The position numbers and the translations under genes are program-made. The notes under the pieces were generated by a model. The model did not search any database. It had not been told where the DNA came from and saw only the letters and a program-made list of their open reading frames with translations. A stretch of 64,000 bases of DNA from NCBI RefSeq assembly GCF_000143415.4, contig NW_003314287.1, forward strand, positions 1-64,000. The letters run 5' to 3'. The DNA comes from Selaginella moellendorffii (Eukaryota > Streptophyta > Lycopodiopsida > Selaginellales > Selaginellaceae). Below are positions 44,475 to 56,299 of this stretch, piece by piece (the stretch's first letter is position 1; every line of letters starts with the position of its first letter).

Positions 44475-47164
44475 ATGGATCAAGAGGCCCCGACCAATCC
44501 TGATCTCGTAGCGCCGCTGCTTGGCGTATCCGAGGATGATAAATCCAAGATCTTCGACAAAGGCGTGTCGCATCTCACTGTCTTCCAGACACCGGATAGG
44601 CTTTTCGAAAGCCTGGACTACGAGTAAGTTACTCTGTTCCTTTTCCTCCTGTTCCTGATCTGCCTGGATCCCAATTCCCCCCAGGATCATCGAGAACGAT
44701 CTCTTCAAACAGGACTGGCGAGCGCGAAAGAAGGAAGAAGTCTTCCTCTACATTGTCACCAAATGGGCCTTCGCGTTCCTGACCGGGTTCATTATCGGTG
44801 CCGCCGCACTTATCATCAACTTCAGCGTCGAGAACATAGCTGGAGCCAAATGGCTTGTTGCGTCAAGCTACATGACCTCTGGCAGGTAGAGTCACTCGGT
44901 CGAACTCTGGCTCCAATTCTTTTCGTTTGCGATCCATCTTTTCCCCCCTCCAAACCGTGCTGTTTTTCTCTTTAGGACCATGACTGCCTTTGCCATTTTC
45001 ACCGCATTGAATACAGGACTGGTCTTCCTGGGAGCAGCCATGACTGTTTACCTTGCTCCATCAGCAGCCGGATCTGGAGTTCCAGAGAGCAAAGCTTATC
45101 TCAATGGGATTGATGCACCACGAATCCTGGAACCAATTACAATGGTCATCAAGGTAAGCAAAAAGATAGATCTCCGAGGTAAAAAAGGCACTGAAGATGA
45201 TTACCTGTGGTCGAGTAGCTACTTGGAAGTATCTGTGTCGTCTCGGCAGGACTGTATCTCGGTAAGGAAGGGCCACTTATCCATATCGGATCCTGCGTAG
45301 CATATTTCCTCGGCCAAGGTGGCTCCCTGCGCTATCATATGAACTGGAGATGGCTGCGAGTTTTCAAGAACGATCGAGACCGGCGAGATCTTGTTACCTG
45401 TGGCTGTGCCGGAGGAGTTGCAGCGGCGTTTCGAGCACCGATTGGAGGAGTTCTATTTGCACTCGAGGAAGTAACTTCATGGTACGTTGTATCTTCTGCT
45501 CCGCCTTGTTTTCCTGATTCAAACCTGTAGGTGGCGGAGTGCTCTTTTGTGGAGAGCTTTCTTCACAACTGCCGTTGTCGCGGTCATGTTGCAGCTCGGC
45601 AAGCAATTCTGTGCCCAGGGAATCTGTGGTCTTTTCGGAGAAGGCGGTCTCATCATGTTCGATATCAGCCACGCTTACGGCCAATTTGGACTGCTCGACT
45701 TGTTCCCCGTTGTCATCTTGGGAGTCCTCGGAGGAATCCTTGGCAGCGTCTTTAACAAGCTCAACACTCGTGTCACCAAGTGCTACATCTACTGGTATCT
45801 CAGGTAAGAAACATTTCAAGTTTTCCTGCGAGAAATCAAACGCGGGGTTATTCACAGAAAGCCACCATGCGTCAAAGTTATACATGCCTGCTTGATGGCC
45901 ATTCTCACGTCCGCCTGCTGCTTCTGGCTTCCATTTCTGGTTAAGTGCAGACCCTGCCCCGATTTATCTGATATTCCAGGATATAAATGTCCAACCCACG
46001 GACAAACAGGAAACTTCAAAGGCTTCAACTGTCCTGCCGGCCAATATAACGATCTCGCTGGCCTATTCTTCGCCACCAAAGATGACGCCGTTAGAAACCT
46101 CTTCAGTTTTAAAACGTACCGGGAGTATCACTACAGGTCCATTCTGGTTTTCTTCGGCGTATCCTTCATATTTTCCCTGATAACTTACGGGATTGCGGTG
46201 CCATCCGGCCTGTTTATACCGTTGATCATCAATGGAGCTTCACTGGGCCGGCTGGTTGGCATGATTATGACCACCACGACCGGCAACAAAATGGACGAGG
46301 GCTACTTCGCTGTTCTTGGTGCTGCAGCATTCCTCGGAGGAACCATGCGAATGACAGTTTCTCTTTGCGTCATTCTTCTCGAGCTCACGAACAACATGCT
46401 GATGCTACCAATGATCATGCTGGTACTGCTTATTGCAAAAACGGTCGGTGACATCTTCAACTCCGCCATCTGGGAAATGTACGTCAAGATCAAAGGATAT
46501 CCAATACTGGAAGCAAAGCCCGAGCCTTTCATGCAGCAGCTTACAGCCAAAGATGCGGTAACAACATCCGTGGTTTCACTGTCGCCAGTCGAGCAAGTGT
46601 CAACGGTACTAATGGTTCTGAGGAACACCACGCACAACGCCTTTCCTGTCATCGGAGAGTCCAGCACGACTGGAAGGAAAGTTTTCCTGGGCCTGGTACT
46701 GCGATCACACTTGCTGGTACTGCTGAAAAACAAGGCCTTCCATTACGCATCAAGTGGCTCTGCAGAAAATTCGAAAATGTTACAGTTCACGGACTTTGCA
46801 AAACCAGCGACAGGAAAGTCTTTAAAGATCGAGGATATAGACTTACGTCCCGAGGAGGAGCTGGAGTTCATCAACGTCCGACACATCACAAACGGATCAC
46901 CGTATACTGTCCTTGAATCGGCATCACTGGCGAAGGCCTACACGTTGTTCCGAGACCTGGGACTTCGACACCTTTGCGTAGTTCCCCGTGAACCAGAGGT
47001 AAGATACGCTTTCTCAGCCTTTGGTATAAGCTCTATTGTGATTGCAGGAAGAGCCGATCATCGGGGTGCTCACTCGACATAATTTTCTCCACGAGAATCT
47101 ACAGAACCTGTTCCCATATCTTATGCCCAAAAAACAAGCCGCCGGCAAAACCATTCTTATGTAA
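44475..47164 (+). CDS. CLC-family chloride channel / anion-proton exchanger
   Basis: Seven exons: 44475-44623, 44685-44885, 44976-45153, 45219-45481, 45531-45803, 45858-46998, 47048-47164; 773 aa, normal for plant CLCs. All introns are GT-AG and 47-90 bp. The protein moves anions across an endomembrane. Selectivity loop GSGVPE (about 149-154) has Ser at 150, which favours chloride; nitrate exchangers such as AtCLCa have Pro there. GKEGP carries the gating Glu (193), and LFALEE near 255-260 the proton-path Glu. YGIAVPSGLFIP is the third conserved loop. Two CBS domains close the protein. Exon 4 starts at the AG just before CTACTTGG; an earlier AG would bring in a stop. Confidence 0.93.
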
Positions 47165-47376
47165 GTAAAGTCGCAAGCAAGATTGTTGAGCTCGAAAGAT
47201 TGGAGCTTTTGGACCAGTCGATTCCAGATTTTCAGGCCCACTGCGACGACGTTGCATTATCAGTGTCGCCTTCGAGCTTTTTGGTGTTGTCGTAAACCAT
47301 TTAAGTTTCCTGCAACTGCCTACCCATTCTTTCCTGCTTCTTTCGGCCACTTCCTGTTATCCCTTCCTCACCAAAG

Positions 47377-48817
47377 TCACCGAGATCTACACAGGTATGT
47401 AATCCAAGGCTGTTCTGCTAAATGGTCGGTTAACATCGAATCTCCATCAGCGTTGATCAGACAAACATCCATTGCGTCCATTGATAAAACTCCAACGTCT
47501 AACCCGGTCGGATAATCAGAGTCCTTGGGAATAACATTTGCGGCAATGTCGTGCGGTTGCATTTGAAGATTCTCCAAAACAGTCTCCGTAAATGCATTTC
47601 CCGTGTGATCGTAAAGTATGATAGATAGCGGTTGATCAGCCGCTGGAAATAAAGAAAAGAGATCAAATAATTAGACAACCGTATCACTCACCAATATCTC
47701 TTGCGGCTTCAACGTCACCAGAAAAATCACCGCCACATCCAAAGACCGCAAACGCCCTACTTCTGAAGCAGTTCATGGGAACCAGCAGAAAGTACTCTTC
47801 ACTACCTGCAAAGAACAAAAAGATCTTAGTTTGTAATAAAACACCGAAACACCTACCTTTAGCAGGAGTCACTGATGTGAGAATACTTGTACTGCAACCA
47901 TTGCCGCCGTCAGACATTAACTTTAACAGCTTAAGTGCTTGAGCGGGAGTAAGAACCCGAAGTTTGTTCTTTGCGGAGCCCGGTGGCCTTTCTCTTTCTC
48001 CGCCTTTCCACGCTGCACAATGTTTCCATAAGTGAAGGTGAAAATGCACGAAAGAAGAAAAAATTCCTTACCTTGCAGGAGCAACGCTACTAACAAAACG
48101 ATCAAAACCATGAAGAAGCTCCCACTACCAGCAAGAACCCTGTACAAAAGATAGACTTGGTCTTCGAGCTTTCTCACATATTCTCCCACGGTTGCATTAG
48201 CATACGCGTTTTGGAGCCTGGACTACACAGCATTAGGAGAAAGAATCCATTGGTGGTGTACTTTACCTGCAGGAAGCTAGAGCATCGTCCAGATATTCGG
48301 CCTGTCCATCCCGAGAGCTCGATCGATCAGGCATGAGCTCCACCAAGCTTCGATCTTCTTGGCACTTGACAGTAGCAGCGGCCTTCTTCTCCAACTCACA
48401 CTGCGCAATGCTGATCTTCTTCTCACACATTTGCTTCCAGTAGGCGGCGTTCGCCAGTGATTTCTCTTGAGCGGAGACGAAGCGCAGCTCCAGCGCTATT
48501 TTCTCTCGATCGCACTCTTGCTGGCAATCCCTTCGCTTCTCCTCACAATATTTCAGCCCATCCCAGCACGAACCTTTCTCCGCAATGCTGCTCGCGAGAT
48601 CCTCCCGCGCCACTCGCGCCTGTCTCACGGCGTCCTGCGCCACCGCATTGCACCAGGAATCCACCAGCGGAACCACAAACCCTGGCAAATCCTTCCCTGT
48701 CTTCCACATCGCGGCATCGCACAGCGCCGATCCCTTCACTGCCAATCCATCGCCATGGGACCCGTGGACGACCGCGAGAGGAGCAAGAAGGCGCAAGAGA
48801 ACAAACATTGCGCGCAT
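47377..48817 (-). CDS. Unknown single-pass membrane protein with coiled region
   Basis: Five exons: 48817-48267, 48217-48072, 48012-47857, 47805-47692, 47642-47377; 410 aa. Residues 1-20 look like a signal peptide. Residues 25-180 are Cys- and charge-rich with a likely coiled coil (KYCEEKRRDCQQECDREK). One membrane span lies near 216-232 (GSFFMVLIVLLVALLLQ). The C-terminal 175 residues look folded (PLSIILYDHTGNAFTETVLE and an acidic DAMDVCLINADGDSML). I do not recognise a family. The frame stays open across all four introns, which argues for a real gene. It is convergent with CLC (212 bp apart) and divergent from alpha-tubulin (171 bp apart). Confidence 0.78.
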
Positions 48818-48988
48818 TGCTCGTGTGCTCTAAAACCCTAGAAGTGACGTGGGCGGCGTGGATGAATAGGATTGGCTCATTTCGTCCACGTCAATTGCGT
48901 AGCTTTTCTCGCGTTGTGTGATGATCAAAGGAGAAATCGCGCTCGTTCTAGCGCTAGGTCACAAATTCTAGCCGAGACATCTCGCTAG
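48818..48988. promoter_or_regulatory. Compact divergent promoter, membrane protein / alpha-tubulin
   Basis: 171 bp separate the two start codons on opposite strands, so the two genes must share or overlap their promoters. No TATA box was obvious. Confidence 0.5.
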
Positions 48989-50828
48989 ATGAGAGAAATC
49001 ATCAGCATACACGTCGGGCAGGCAGGAATCCAGCTAGGGAATTCGTGCTGGGAGCTCTTCTGCCTGGAGCACGGCATCCAACCGAATGGAAAGGCGATCG
49101 ATCGCAAGTAAGCGCGTGTCTTAGATCCCCCGATTGCTCAAAGTTTCCCTCGAAATCTTCCTTCTCTTCCAGCGATCACCAGGAAGCCATGGCCGGAGCT
49201 ACCAAGGAATCGTTTGGAACCTTTTTCAGCGAGGCGGCGTCCGCGACGAAGCACGTCCCAAGGGCGGTGATGGTGGATTTGGAGCCTACTGTGATCGATG
49301 AGATAAGAACTGGGAGCTACAGGGAGCTCTTCCATCCCGACCAGCTCATCTCTGGGAAGGAGGACGCAGCGAATAATTTCGCTCGAGGACACTACACAGG
49401 TATGTGATCGATCGATTGCTCCTAGAAATTCTTTTTCCCTCTTCCAGCTATAGTTGTGTTCTAGCTTTAGAGCTCCATTGTGGTGATAGAAGTGCTCGAG
49501 AACACTATGGCTTTTCCCTCTTCTAGCCATAGTTGTGTTCTGCTAAGACTCTAGCAGTATATAATTTGCTCTAGAACACTATGGTTTATATTTTTTACAT
49601 AGTTCTAGCTAGCTTTTAGAACTTTGGTACTAGCTAGGCCATGGCTAATGGTTGATTAACGTTACAGTGTTCTCCATTTTCCAGTTGGAAGAGAGATTCT
49701 GGAACAGTGCTTGGACAGGATACGAAAGCTCGCAGACAATTGCTCGGGGTTGCAAGGATTTTTGGTTTTCAATGCGGTGGGAGGAGGAACTGGCTCGGGT
49801 TTGGGAGCGCTCTTGCTCGAGAGACTGACTTGTGACTATGGACGGAAGTCCAAGCTCGGCTTTTCCATATATCCATCTCCCAAGGTAAGAAGTTCCTTCT
49901 TACAAGGTGACCAATAACTAAAAGTTCTTGGCAGATCTCCACGGCTGTTGTGGAGCCATACAACAGCGTTCTAGCAACGCACGCTCTACTCGAGCACTCA
50001 GACGTAGTCGCGGTTCTAGACAACGAGGCCATCTACGACATATGCCGAAAGTCCTTGAACATCGAGAGGCCGAGCTACACAAACTTAAACCGCCTCGTCT
50101 CGCAAGTCATCTCCTCGCTCACGACCTCGCTGCGATTCAACGGCGCTCTGAACGTAGACATCTCCGAGTTCCAGACCAACTTAGTCCCGTTCCCGCGGAT
50201 CCACTTCATGCTCTCGTCCTACGCGCCGGTCATCTCGGCCGAGAGGGCCTTCCACGAGCAGCTCTCGGTGTCCGAGATCACCACGTCCGTCTTCGAGCCG
50301 GCGTCCATGATGGCCAAGTGCGATCCTCGCCACGGCAAGTACATGGCGTGCTGTATGATGTACCGCGGCGACTTGACGCCCAAAGAAGTCCAGCAGGCGG
50401 TGTCAAACATAAGGACCAAGCGCTCGGTTCAATTCGTGGACTGGTAAGGCTCCAAAGCTTCGGTTTTGCAATCGATCTAACTTTTTTGCTCACTACTTCC
50501 AAGGTGTCCGACTGGATTCAAGTGTGGCATAAACTACCAGCCGCCGACGGCGGTTCCAAACGGAGATCTGGCGAGAGTGAAGCGCGCAGTGTGTATGATC
50601 AGCAACAACACCGCGGTGGCGGACGTTTTCTCGCACATAAACCACAAGTTCGATCTCATGTTCTCCAAGCGCGCGTTTGTTCACTGGTACGTCGGCGAGG
50701 GGATGGAGGAGGGCGAGTTCTCGGAGGCCCGCGAGGACGTGGCGGCGCTGGAGAAGGACTACGCCGAGGTCGCCCAAGACGGCGACGAAGACGAGCAATC
50801 CCAAGTCAACGGAGCCGAAGCGTATTAG
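48989..50828 (+). CDS. Alpha-tubulin, divergent isoform
   Basis: Exons 48989-49107, 49173-49399, 49685-49884, 49935-50443, 50504-50828; 459 aa against about 450 usual. It polymerises with beta-tubulin into microtubules. GGGTGSG (148-154) binds GTP, and Glu260 in [10 protein letters not shown] matches the Glu254 that triggers beta-tubulin GTP hydrolysis. The C-terminus ends in EAY, so detyrosination is possible. Oddities: the loop around residues 35-55 is about five residues longer than normal and lacks the acetylatable Lys40 motif, reading [19 protein letters not shown]. One more residue is added in [14 protein letters not shown]. The changed loop straddles the first exon junction; other AG acceptors nearby break the frame. 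Confidence 0.93.
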
Positions 50829-51124
50829 AGTCACAAGTCAACGACATTGACTTGACTGTGCTTGTCGTCTGAAAGTCAGCGGATATTCTCGGTGTAAACA
50901 TTTCGTACAAATAAAAGATTCCGTACGGAAATATGTTTAGGCTCAGAAAGTTCTATTTGAAGCCAACGGGGGTTAAGGATATTCTGTCAAACAAGTTTTT
51001 CGTACGGACCTTAATTCTTAGTGTTACGGAAACATCCCTTTTGACATTCCGTACAGAAAAGCCGTACACACCGAAAATTTAACACTCGCGATCGTTTTCT
51101 TTTCTCTTGCGCTGCTGCCCACTT

Positions 51125-52512
51125 TCACGTCGACATCGCAATGAGCTGCTTGACATTGAATGGCGAGAGGTCGGAGGGCGGGCCATTGAGAAGCCTGTTG
51201 GTGATGAGCCTGTTGATGCTCTCGCTGGGATGGAACGCGTCCCAGAACACGTACTTTGTGCGGTCCGAGCACAGATTCGACAGCCCAGTGCACGTCAAGA
51301 GCCCATTGTAGCTGCCTTGTCCGCAGCACGCCATGTTGGTGTACTGGAAGCCTGGAAGAGATGGACAAGTTTCACAGTGAAAACTTTAGATATTCACAGA
51401 GGAACTTGAGAGAAACTTGAGAGAAGCTTAGGAACTTAGAGACCAACGTACCGTATTTGGATGGATTCTGGATGTACTCGTTGAGGATGTCGTAGCTGTT
51501 GACGTAGACAAACGTCGCTCCCTTGAGCTCCCGGTTGAGGCCCTCGATCATGGGTTTGAGCGCCGCATTGAAGCTCAGCGCGTGGTCATTGAGCTCCTGG
51601 ATGCACTCGCCGGCTCTGGAGCTTCTCTGGAGCTGCGACGGGATACAGCCAATCGGTCCCATGTTGGACACAGTCACTTTGCGAGCGCCGAGGCTGTACA
51701 CTGTCTGTAAAACCGGCGAGCGAGGAAAGGGAGTGGGGAATTAAAAGCAAAGGTGGAAAGGTAACAGCGACTTTACCTTGAGCTGGTTGCGCAGAGTCGC
51801 AATCAACAGCGCATTGAACTGCGATGGGGTGTACTGCCGAGCACGCTGGGCAAAGAGGAGTAAATAGTTGTTGATGTAGTCATTGCCACCGACTGTGAAG
51901 GAGTAAATCCCGTCCGAGATTAACTTCGCAGCTGCGGACGCTCCGGCCACAGCGGCCAGATCGCTTTTGTATTTTCTGAAGAGTCGGAATTGATCCGTCA
52001 TTGTCAAGCGTTGAATCTGGAGATCAAAGAAGGACAAACGTAAAAACAAAAAAAAAAAAAAAATCATTTGAGAAGTCGAAACGGAAGAGCTTACGAAGAT
52101 GGTTCCAGTGTCGTCCAGGATCCCGGCTCCAGCCGACGCGAAGTTGACACCCAGCAGCAGATTCTGGCCCTTCGCCTGGGGATCCAAAACTGGGAGTATA
52201 GGCGGAGTTCCCATGTAATCACCTGAAACTCGAGATCATAGGTACGAAACTCCTCTATAGTGACAACTTACTCAACAGGTCTGATATGATCTTCCCGTTG
52301 CAGAAGCGGCCGGTGGGCGCGCTGTTCGGGAAGTCGATGCCGTTTGGTGCGAAGTTGGCTCGGGCGATAGAATTGATGAAGTTGTTGTTGCCAGCATCAA
52401 CTAGCGAGTCACCAAACACGAACATCGCCTTCGCTTTGGACCTGCTTGCCGATCCAGCTGCCGCTACGGAGATGAGACAAGTCAAGAGAACAAGGAGCTG
52501 GAACGCTTCCAT
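51125..52512 (-). CDS. GDSL esterase/lipase 1 (secreted)
   Basis: Exons 52512-52272, 52222-52095, 52016-51777, 51704-51452, 51351-51125; 362 aa, the usual length. Signal peptide about 1-20. Block I FVFGDSLVDAGNNN holds the nucleophile Ser36, block III is GGNDYINN, and block V FWDAFHP holds Asp325 and His328. The family hydrolyses lipid or cutin-type esters in the cell wall or outside the cell; the substrate is unknown. All introns are GT-AG. The next gene (52902-54240) is a tandem paralogue with the same five-exon structure and nearly equal exon lengths (exons 2-4: 128, 240 and 253 bp in both). Confidence 0.93.
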
Positions 52513-52901
52513 TGTCCTTCGCTGCCCTGTTAGACAACACTTAGCAATCCAGCTTGAATGCAAACCGATATATGACTTTCGTACCTCTCGATGCGAAAGG
52601 TTCAACCCACAGCCAGCTTCGAAGCTACCGCATCGTACGTCTGCAGCAAAATGAGAATAGGAATTGCAAGCTGCTCCTCGAAATCGAGCCTTATAGGCTT
52701 GAAACGGCTCTGAAGGAAAAAGAGAACAAACCAAGAGCATTTACCAGGCTCCGTCCTACCACCACCACTTCCAGCTTTCTCGCTGCCATCGTCATTTGGC
52801 ATACGTGACCAACCACCGTCATTGTTCACCCGGAACTAACTCAAGGCCTTGAATTCACGTGAAGATTATTGAATACACCGAGCAAACCGAGTTTGGTTGC
52901 G

Positions 52902-54240
52902 TCATGGAAGAGCTAGTAGCTGCCTGAGATTCATCGGGCTTATGACATTAGTACCACCAAACAGAGTTTGCTGAGCAATGAGAATGTTTGCCTTTTCGGT
53001 GGGATGGTAAGGATCCCAAAATACGTACTTGGTTCGGTCGTTGCAGATGGTAGAGAACGCAGTGCAGATAAAGAGGCCATTGTAGTTGCCTTGACCACAG
53101 CACGCTGAGTTGGATACTGTAAAGCCTGGGTCCAGCTTGAGCGTGTGAGCAAACTTCAAAACAGGAAAAGGAAAACGAAAAACGAAAGGTCCTGATACAT
53201 ACCGTTTTTGCCTGGATTGGAGACCAAGTCTGAAAGAATGTCGTATGCGTTGACATATACAAAGAGAGCTCCTCTCAGTTCTCTGTTGAGTTCGTCAAGC
53301 ATTGGTTTCAATTTGGAGTTGTAGTCCCTCGCGTACTCGTTCAGGTTCTGGACGCATTGCCCGTTGACACCTCTTTGAGTTATTTGAGAGGGGATGCAGC
53401 CTACTGGACCCATGTTGCCGACGGATATCTTGCGAGCTCCCATGTTGTACAGATCCTGTTGTTTCAATTCATCACTTCCGGCTAGAAACTCGAGTGGATC
53501 TTGCCTTGAGTTGTTGCTTGAAAGTTGAGACGAGGAGAGTGTTGTACTGCGGGGGTGTGTACTGCCTTGCTCTGGCTGAAAGAGGCTGAAGATAATTGTT
53601 GATGTAGTCGTTTCCTCCAATTGTGAAAGAGTACAGGCCGGCTGCCACAATCCTATCTGCTGCTCGTCCTCCTACGAACGACGCTAATTGGCCCTTGTAC
53701 CGCCTGAACAAGTTGTATTGCTCAGAAACTCGCAAGCGTTGAACCTGGAAAGAAGAGTCTCCATCACATCCTTGAGCTGTGGACGCATTTTAACTTACAA
53801 ACATCGCTCCTGTATCATCCAGAATCCCGGAGCCTGCAGAAGCAAAGTTTGCTCCCCTGAGAAGGTTCCTTCCAGTGTTCTTTGGATCTAGAATAGGCAG
53901 CACCGGCTCGGTCCCCATGTATTCACCTGCAAAAAGGTCATTCGGATCCGGAGAGCATCAGAAAACGCTTACTTATGTAGTCTGCCACTAGCCGGCCATT
54001 GCAAAATCTCCCAGTCCCGAGATGATTTGGCCAGTCCTCGCCATTGGGAGCAAAGTTTGCCTTCGCCAGAGAATTCAGGTAGTTGTTGTTCCCGGAATCC
54101 ACCAGCGAGTCACCAAAGATAAAGATCGCCTTTGCACCGCGACCACCACGACCACCACGACCACCATTTCTGTGTTTCGCGTGTGAAGTTTCTGCGGCAG
54201 CGAGAAGGACGATCAAGCTCAGAGCCAAAAGCTTCTGCAT
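52902..54240 (-). CDS. GDSL esterase/lipase 2 (secreted), GC-AG intron
   Basis: Exons 54240-53973, 53926-53799, 53744-53505, 53455-53203, 53125-52902; 370 aa. Signal peptide about 1-21, then a Gly/Arg-rich insert (NGGRGGRGGRGAK) absent from its neighbour. IFIFGDSLVDSGNNN holds Ser45, GGNDYINN follows, and FWDPYHP holds Asp334 and His337. Exon 3 ends CTCAAG and the intron starts GCAAGA, a GC donor; in paralogue 1 the same intron starts GTAAAG. Tandem duplication with 51125-52512; substrate unknown. Confidence 0.92.
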
Positions 54241-54836
54241 GGTGGTGCTCCTTCTCTAGATCCCTCTTGGCGAGCCTCTCTTAAAGCGGTGTTATGGACA
54301 GAGACCATCAATCCACCTGCATAAAAGAAGCAAATGAATCGTTACATCATGGACAAAGCTCATATGACAAAAAAACGTTATAACTTGCCAGTAGCTTTAG
54401 CTTGTGAGCTTGTGGAGTTAAAACCAAAGTTTGCCCATGGGCGCCAGTGGATCAACGCTGCGACCAAAGATCGCGAGGCTCTTCCATTGCGGATCACATG
54501 TAGTGTACTAGGCACGGCATACAGTGATAGCATTTCCTCGATTCAATGCTTGATACTGGGGTCCCTGTCAAGCCTTTAAGAGAAGAAATTTCTTGTCCAA
54601 GTTGATCTGCGCCAAACCAAGCGGGATAGAAAAGACGATCGATTCATCAACACTCTACCTGGCAGCGATTAGGGTCTTGAATCGATCTTCCAATCCAGCG
54701 CTAGCGCGAGTGGGCTCCAACATTGAAGGATCTCCCAATAGCTGGCACAATAATTTCCACAAAACCCAAGCGACGTGGCAGTATCTCAGTGGTTTGATTT
54801 GAATAGCCCGCCCATTGCTAATAGGGTTCTTCCCAA

Positions 54837-55965
54837 ATGGCTATGGCGATGGCGATGGCGCGCTGCTGTGGCGTCGGATGTCCACGAAGGCGCGATATCG
54901 CGCAACACAGGGATGAATTCTTAAATCTGGCAGTGATTAAGAGGTACTCGCAGAGATTGGCTGCGGCGCTAGCGATTTCAGGGCTTGTCTTTGTCGCTCC
55001 GCCCGCGGACGTTCGTTTCTTCACATCGCCATCGTTTGCTGCGCCGGCGTTCGCCAGTGGACTTTTCCAAATGCCTCCCACAAGATTAAAGAACAGGCAA
55101 GTACTAGATGAAAATCTCTTCTTCTCTTTACGAATTTTGTCCTCTTATCAGATATTTTCTAGTGCGAGCTGGAGAATCGGAGTATGAGACCAGTGGAATT
55201 ATCAATACCAATCCAGTCTCTAAAACTTCGCTAGAGAATGGCTTGTCCGAAGCTGGAAAGAAGCAAGTAGTGCAAGCTGCTGTGAAGCTCAAGAACTTGG
55301 GAGCATGCAAAGATAGTTGCTGGATTTGGCCTTCTATCACTCAGAGATCTTATCAAGCCGCGGAATTAATCGCGTATGTCAACGACATATCACGTAGGTG
55401 CATATCTTTTTCCTATGTTCTTCCTTGTTCTTGTTTTGTGACCGCTTCTGTCCTTCTTTTTTTTTTCAGTCGAATTGTCCCAGAGTATAGCTTTTTGGAC
55501 GCTCGAGGACTCGGAGCATACGAGGGTAAAACTCTGGATGCTGTGAACGAGGTAAGCTAGTGATTTTTCTTAGCCACTTTTCAATACTGGTTCCACAAGG
55601 TTTATGAGACCGACGTCGTGTCGCTTCAATCACGACCTCCGCCAAACACAAATGGAACTCCCAACGAGAGTGTCGCTGACGTGTTTGTGCGCGTCACTCA
55701 GCTCATGTCCATTCTTGAGACGCAGTACGCTGGTGAGAGCATTGTCATCGTTTCGCCTGATTCCGACAATCTCTCTGTTCTTCAAGCTGGTCTATATGGC
55801 TTGGATCTTCGCAGGTGACTTCTTTCTTCTTGTGTAGAATCGTTTTCACGTTTTTAATTATACAGGCACAGCCAGCTTAGTTTTGCACCTGGCGAGGTAA
55901 GAGAAGTGGACATCAAATCTATTCCTAAACCTTCTGCGCCATTATCTGGTTACCTACCTAACTAG
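54837..55965 (+). CDS. Histidine-phosphatase (phosphoglycerate mutase-like) fold protein, catalytic His lost
   Basis: Exons 54837-55096, 55152-55373, 55470-55551, 55600-55814, 55866-55965; 292 aa. The first 75 residues look like a plastid targeting sequence, perhaps bipartite for the thylakoid lumen (AAALAISGLVFVAPPA, later AFASG). The fold begins YFLVRAGESEYE. The normal RHG is RAG (92-94), so the phosphate-accepting His is Ala. The second His of the usual VSHG is Pro in IVIVSPDSDN (241). SITQRSYQAAE and ESVADVFVRV still match the family. It is probably a pseudoenzyme with a binding or structural role. Intron 1 has a GC donor (AACAG/GCAAGT); the nearby GT shifts the frame. The first ATG of several was taken as start. 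Confidence 0.85.
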
Positions 55966-55976
55966 AAACTGAAAGT

Positions 55977-56186
55977 ATGACCTCAACTTTGAGAGAGAAT
56001 CGGACTTTGGATTATGGTATGCGCTCTGAATCAAATGTTTTTCCGGGTGCTCACGATCTTGCTTGTTCGCAGCTAGAACAATTTGGCAAACGCTTCTACC
56101 ATGTCACTTATTCCTTCGACAAGGTTACCGAGCAGTTCGAAAGCGTCTTTGTCCCTGAGCCAAAGCAGCAACAAAACCAATACTAG
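55977..56186 (+). CDS. Small ORF, uncertain
   Basis: It begins 11 bp after the previous stop. Spliced as 55977-56016 and 56077-56186 (GTATGC...AGCTAG) it gives 49 aa ending FVPEPKQQQNQY; unspliced the frame is open for 69 aa. The part QFGKRFYHVTYSFDKVTEQF looks protein-like. It could also be an alternative 3' end of the phosphatase-fold gene, since PGE/GTAAGA at 55896 is a possible donor in a matching phase. No family recognised. Confidence 0.35.
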   Translation: MTSTLRENRTLDYGMRSESNVFPGAHDLACSQLEQFGKRFYHVTYSFDKVTEQFESVFVPEPKQQQNQY

Positions 56187-56299
56187 CAGCGATAGAATTC
56201 AGTGTCGCTTGATTCTGACTGTGAATCACGATTTAAGTATTGAACAAGAAGAATAAGCGCCAACAGGATTCATCAACCAACTATTTCTTTTCTTCTTTT

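Noticed and set aside
49928-50872. 314-codon plus-strand ORF overlapping alpha-tubulin
   Set aside because: It is in another frame of the GC-rich tubulin exons and has no domain; the tubulin frame is certain.
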